Shown: piece after piece, positions 7,516-11,346 of the stretch
Layout: every line of letters starts with the position of its first letter
How positions within the stretch are numbered: position 1 is the first letter of the stretch
Assembly (NCBI GenBank): GCA_003024985.2
Contig: PXIH01S0056249.1
From: Euperipatoides rowelli
Taxonomy: Eukaryota > Onychophora > Udeonychophora > Euonychophora > Peripatopsidae
Reading direction: 5' to 3' (one strand)
Length of the DNA: 11,346 nt
Notes under the pieces: generated by a model
What the model was told of the DNA's origin: nothing
The model's database searches: none
Seen by the model: the letters and a program-made list of their open reading frames with translations, nothing else
Made by a program: the position numbers and the translations under genes

Positions 7516-8800
7516 TTTCTATTTTTTAAAATTTCCTTCAAATTTTCATTTATTCTATTTAAATAATTTATTTTCAAATCAATTACCACATAGCCTATTT
7601 AAAAGAGAAATTCCCGTTATAATATAAATAAATAAATAATCGTCTGATACAACATTTTTAAATTAAAAATTAAATAAAATTTAAAAAAATAAAAGATCTT
7701 AGGCTAGTAATTTAATCATAAAATACAATTGCCTGCTGAAATTATTATTATTCATTTTTATCATACTCTAGTAGGCTAATCAATAATAGTGTTAGGGAAT
7801 ATGCTGTAAATGTTGCTTTTATGTAATTAACATTTGAACATTTGTATGGTACAAATCTTTATAACAGGAATAATTATAAAGTTCAGGTCATCCATTAAAA
7901 TGAACATTATATATTTTTTATAAGTTATGTCTTTATTTGTTTTCTAATACAGTTTTAGCAATATTAATAGGAAATCATTCTGATTCACTTGTTTGTTAAT
8001 CCTTATGTAGATGGAAAAATAAAACAAATTGTCCATGATATTTCCATTAATTAACAAAATACAGTACCGGTAGCCTATTTTATATCTCAAAATAAATCAC
8101 AATGCACAAATTGATTAAAAGAAAAGAAGAAAAAAAAGTTTATACTATAACATATAGTATAATTTTTAAATAGGAATATCATTACATAAAATTTTTAAAT
8201 GAAGCAATAAATAATAATAGTCTACACTTCATGTAAACAAAATGTATTTCACCCCAAGCTCATTCACAAATAAAACTATAATATTACTGTATATTAAATA
8301 CACGTCACTAATGATAAAATAAATTATGCAACATCCTTTCTTCTTTCTCTATGCACACATACTCTATATATCATACACAAAGATATTAAAATTATACAAT
8401 GCAACAATAATTAATTTCTATTTTTATAATGGCTTTTTGCCTAATAATATTGAACACTATGATGTACATTACATAAATTTAATGAGACAATAAATAATTC
8501 TATTTAAAGATGTGGAAATTATTTTCCATTTATATGAATGCATAGTCCCTTTTCACGTTTCTAAGGCAGTATTTATTGTTATGTAAAATAAAATCAATAC
8601 AATTTAATATTTTTTCACCCTTTATGTTTATTAGTGAATTCTTAAGAGAATTAATTATTCTCGTTTAAACATAGCCAAAGCTAAATTACATTCTGACATT
8701 ATATTCTGTATATACAGTAATTCAATATATCAAAAGGAAAATTAATTACAGTAGGCTTAGGTTATATTGATATAATTTCTCTGAAATTTGTATACTGTAT
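7516..8800. other. AT-rich non-coding stretch with small repeats
   Basis: No gene is supportable. Small features are an AATA-type microsatellite at about 7621-7640, a perfect 9-bp hairpin TATACTATA (8141-8149) with TATAGTATA (8153-8161) around a 3-nt loop, and the 12-bp palindrome CTGTATATACAG at 8706-8717. Recurrent words TAGGCTA/TAGCCTA and TACAGTA/TACTGTA are dense here. Confidence 0.6.
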
Positions 8801-9168
8801 ATGACTTATTTAAAGCCATGTCTCAAGTATTGCTCGATAGTATGGTCAAGTTCTCTTACAGCAGAACATAGCAAGAACTTAGAAGAAGTGCAAAAAAAGA
8901 GCTTTGAAATCATATTGGGATTGTAATATTTACAACTTATGAAAATGCTATTAAAGTACTAAATCTGACTTCTCTTAATGATAGACATTTAAGCTCTCAG
9001 AAATTCTATCAATCTTTCTTTATCAAAAATACAAACTATCTACCGCCTAAATATAATATTTCAGGTCACAAAACACATGGATCTGAAATATATTTTAACA
9101 GTTTTATCAGAACTAAAAGATATGCAATATCTCCTATACCAATGATGCTTAAAATGATGAATAAGTAG
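8801..9168 (+). pseudogene. C-terminal end of a LINE reverse transcriptase ORF, 5'-truncated
   Basis: The first frame (8801 to TAA at about 8924-8926) reads LKPCLKYCSIVWSSSLT and then LEEVQKKSFEIILGL. This is the typical post-RT segment of CR1/L2/Jockey-like LINEs (LEYCSIVW...L..LE.VQ.K..R.I.G). After a frameshift the second frame (about 8930-9168) reads TYENAIKVLNLTSLNDRH, a stretch with LPPKYN, then FIRTKRYAISPIPMMLKMMN and a natural stop TAG at 9166-9168. The family usually shows this order: Y..AL..L.L..L..RR, then RT.RY..S.IP...R..N near the C terminus. The RT catalytic core is absent and no LINE-like sequence is seen before 8801, so the copy is 5'-truncated, as is common for LINE insertions. 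Whether it belongs to the same family as the minus-strand LINE at 1-2034 cannot be told, since the two do not overlap in coding region. Confidence 0.85.
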
Positions 9169-10094
9169 ATAAAAACTACTGCAGATCAGACTCATAGATA
9201 TGTATTTATAGTATATATATTTACTTTGTAATATAGTAATTTTGGATTAGTATTAATCTAATCTATCTTCGTTTTATTCACTAATGATAATCGTCTTTTA
9301 TCCAATAATTAGATGTACGGTAATTAATTTTGATTGAAGGAAAATGTTTTAAAACTAGCCTAGATAGTAATTAACTAAAGTGATCAAAAATTCCTCCAAC
9401 ACAACTTGGGAAAAACTAATATATAAACTTTAGTTTACTTTAAATTATTATTGCATAATTAGGTTTTACTTTAAAATATTATTAAAGATTGTAATGAATA
9501 AAAATTTTATCCAAAAATAACAAATAACTTCAATTTTATTACTTTTCCTAATTTTTGTAATGTATAATTGTGTAAGAAAAATACCTGGCATTCAGAAAAT
9601 TAATTTGACTTAACCAATAGTGAGATAATCTCTTATTAAATCTAATATATTTGCTTCTATACCATCTTTAATGACCTTAGAAATTTATTTATGGTATTAT
9701 TACTAGAACTTAAATACAACAAATTATATCAAACTATGTTTGTCACACAAAGTTGGTGCACACATTCTAAGTCTGGCACACAATTTGAACATCATTTAAA
9801 AAAAAAATGCAGATTTAATATTGTACTAAGCTACATATAATTTACTTTTTTTTAAAAACTTCTATGAATAATTTTTTAATAAATAATTTTACAATTTTTT
9901 TCCTTTAATATTATTCCCATTTTTTTTATTAATAGAGAAATAAATTCTTTTCTCTCAGTTTATCATTAAAAAAAACAGATTGTTTTAAATGAAATAATAT
10001 TAACTGGATATGTTTAAAATAGAAAAATAAGGATATTTCAATTTTACACCTGACTTAATAGAAATTATGAACACTTGTGATGCTGAATTGAAAA
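9169..10094. other. AT-rich stretch; start probably LINE 3' UTR
   Basis: The first part directly follows the LINE stop codon and is presumably its 3' UTR; no poly(A) tail or terminal repeat clearly marks the end. The rest shows no gene, only A- and T-runs. Confidence 0.45.
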
Positions 10095-10124
10095 AAATAT
10101 GTTTTTTAAAAATATGTTTTTTAA
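10095..10124. repeat. Perfect 15-bp tandem duplication
   Basis: AAATATGTTTTTTAA occurs twice back to back (10095-10109 and 10110-10124). This is probably recent replication slippage in A/T-rich DNA. Confidence 0.85.
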
Positions 10125-10254
10125 ATTGATAGATTATGTCATCTTTAGAAGTTGACATTTTTCTTTAGCTGATGATTCAGAAATGAGAATGTCAAATTAA
10201 CAAAATTCAGCAAAGCGATTTAATGGAGTTTACTGTAATATTATTAATTAGCAG

Positions 10255-10411
10255 AAATTTTCTAATTGATAAAACATCATTCTTTATCTGGATGAAGAAT
10301 ATTTCATTGGGATTACAATTTGTGTTGGCTAATCAGTGGATTTCGAAGCACGATCAACTTGCATCATTGAAAGAATTATATGAATTAGTTTTACAAACCA
10401 TATGCACAATG
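10255..10411 (+). CDS. Candidate host-gene exon, product unrecognised
   Basis: An open frame on the plus strand contains about 52 residues that look protein-like. They start near NFLIDKTSFFIWM and continue with LANQWISKHDQLASLKELYE, then LVLQTICTM. The second half looks like an amphipathic helix and uses codons with more G and C than the surroundings. It ends at ATG followed directly by GTAAGA, a good 5' splice site. A possible 3' splice site is TTAGCAG ending at 10254, though its pyrimidine tract is weak; a second option is the AG ending near 10303. A better-looking acceptor (TTTTTCTTTAG ending at 10168) is excluded in this frame by TGA at 10184-10186. If real, the exon is internal, entering in phase 2 and leaving in phase 0. 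I do not recognise the protein. A chance ORF remains quite possible. Confidence 0.33.
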
Positions 10412-11346
10412 GTAAGATTAATTTTATATTCTTTTAATTATGGTATACAGATGATATACATTTAGATGATTTACATAATATTTAGTTTTTTTTTAAAAAA
10501 ATGTTTCGATTAATGTTAAATACAAAATTATTTGAAATTTTCTTGTTTGTTTTAAAAGATTTAATATAGAATTTGAATATTTTCCTTTTTTATCCTTAAA
10601 GGATAAAATAATATTACATAAATGATATTTTGTGAGAGAAAAATTGCATAAGGTTTATAATATGTGAATGTAAAATGGGAATATTGTTGAAATTATTACG
10701 TTTATATTAAATCACTTTTAAAGAATATATAATTTAATCTGCAGTTATGTAGGCTAGCCTATAAAAATATTAATTGGGATTTATTTTTAATCTTTAGCCT
10801 AGAATATCTCATATGAATTCAATTGATATTTATTAAAATGAGTGTTTTGAATTATAAATTATTTTCTGGTAACTACAAATTATTTTAAATTAACATAATT
10901 TAATTTAAAATGATTCATTATACAGTACAACAGTTTCACTAAATATTAAAAATAATTTACAATATTATTATTTTTCTACATTTTACACTTTCATAATGCC
11001 TTAAATAATTTTTAAGCTTAATAATTTGTACAATAATTTATAGTTTGAATGCCTTCAGACTTAATATTCTGATTTTATATTTTGTGAGGGTACTTTACTG
11101 GGCTGTGTAAAATTGGGATTAAATTAACCATTTGGATGGACATCTCGATGCAGGTGGCAAATATTTGGGGGAAAATTACTGTACAAATAAGTTATCAGGA
11201 GAGAAGGGAGATGTCGACCAAAGGAAACCTGTTATGAGGAAGGATATGCTATGGCCTAATAGGATCCATAATAGAAAATATTTTATTTATTTATTATAGA
11301 TAACTATAATTAGAATAATAATGTATGATGGGAATTTCTTTCTAAT
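10412..11346. other. AT-rich stretch, intron-like or intergenic
   Basis: It begins with the GTAAGA donor-like sequence of the candidate exon. No further exon can be supported. A GC-richer patch at 11130-11270 has an open frame of about 45 codons, with no recognisable motif. A TAGGCTAGCCTA double word lies at 10750-10761. Confidence 0.45.

Noticed and set aside
11087-11226. Open frame of about 45 codons in the GC-richer patch, with an ATGCAG/GTGGCA splice-like site
   Set aside because: Short, bounded by stops on both sides, no recognisable protein; the donor-like site is weak.
1-11346. Bacterial, plasmid, phage or CRISPR content
   Set aside because: No dense ORFs, no ribosome-binding sites, no regularly spaced repeats; LINE remnants and composition are eukaryotic.

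Overview
This window reads as non-coding or intronic DNA of an AT-rich (by eye about three quarters A+T) eukaryotic nuclear genome, most likely an invertebrate. The evidence is two broken LINE (non-LTR) retrotransposon copies, several foldback elements, microsatellites and poly(A)/poly(T) runs, many in-frame stops, and no ribosome binding sites or operon-like gene packing. Species cannot be read from the sequence. An arthropod is a guess from the general look only.

Layout. Positions 1 to about 2034 hold a decayed LINE on the minus strand. It has a first-ORF-like protein remnant whose longest open stretch is 305 codons, then a broken linker, then the start of an apurinic/apyrimidinic-type endonuclease domain. 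That domain runs off the left edge, so the reverse transcriptase would lie outside. Positions 2035-3241 are AT-rich filler with small repeats. Positions 3242-3608 form a 367-bp imperfect palindrome resembling a foldback MITE. Positions 4091-4346 hold two smaller inverted repeats in a slightly GC-richer patch. Positions 5211-6845 hold a 1.6-kb foldback element with arms of about 550 bp around a 527-bp spacer. Its outermost 112 bp are identical between arms apart from one ambiguous base, and a TTAA lies just outside each end. Positions 7130-7515 hold a GC-richer island and a run of short hairpins. Positions 8801-9168 hold the C-terminal end of a second LINE reverse transcriptase ORF, on the plus strand and truncated at its 5' side. 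Positions 10255-10411 are a weak candidate for a host exon on the plus strand, ending in a good 5' splice site.

No complete intact gene is present. The LINE pieces and foldback elements are best read as independent insertions into an intron or intergenic region. The foldbacks lack any visible transposase and would be non-autonomous. Two short words, TAGGCTA/TAGCCTA and TACAGTA/TACTGTA, recur across the window far more often than base composition predicts.
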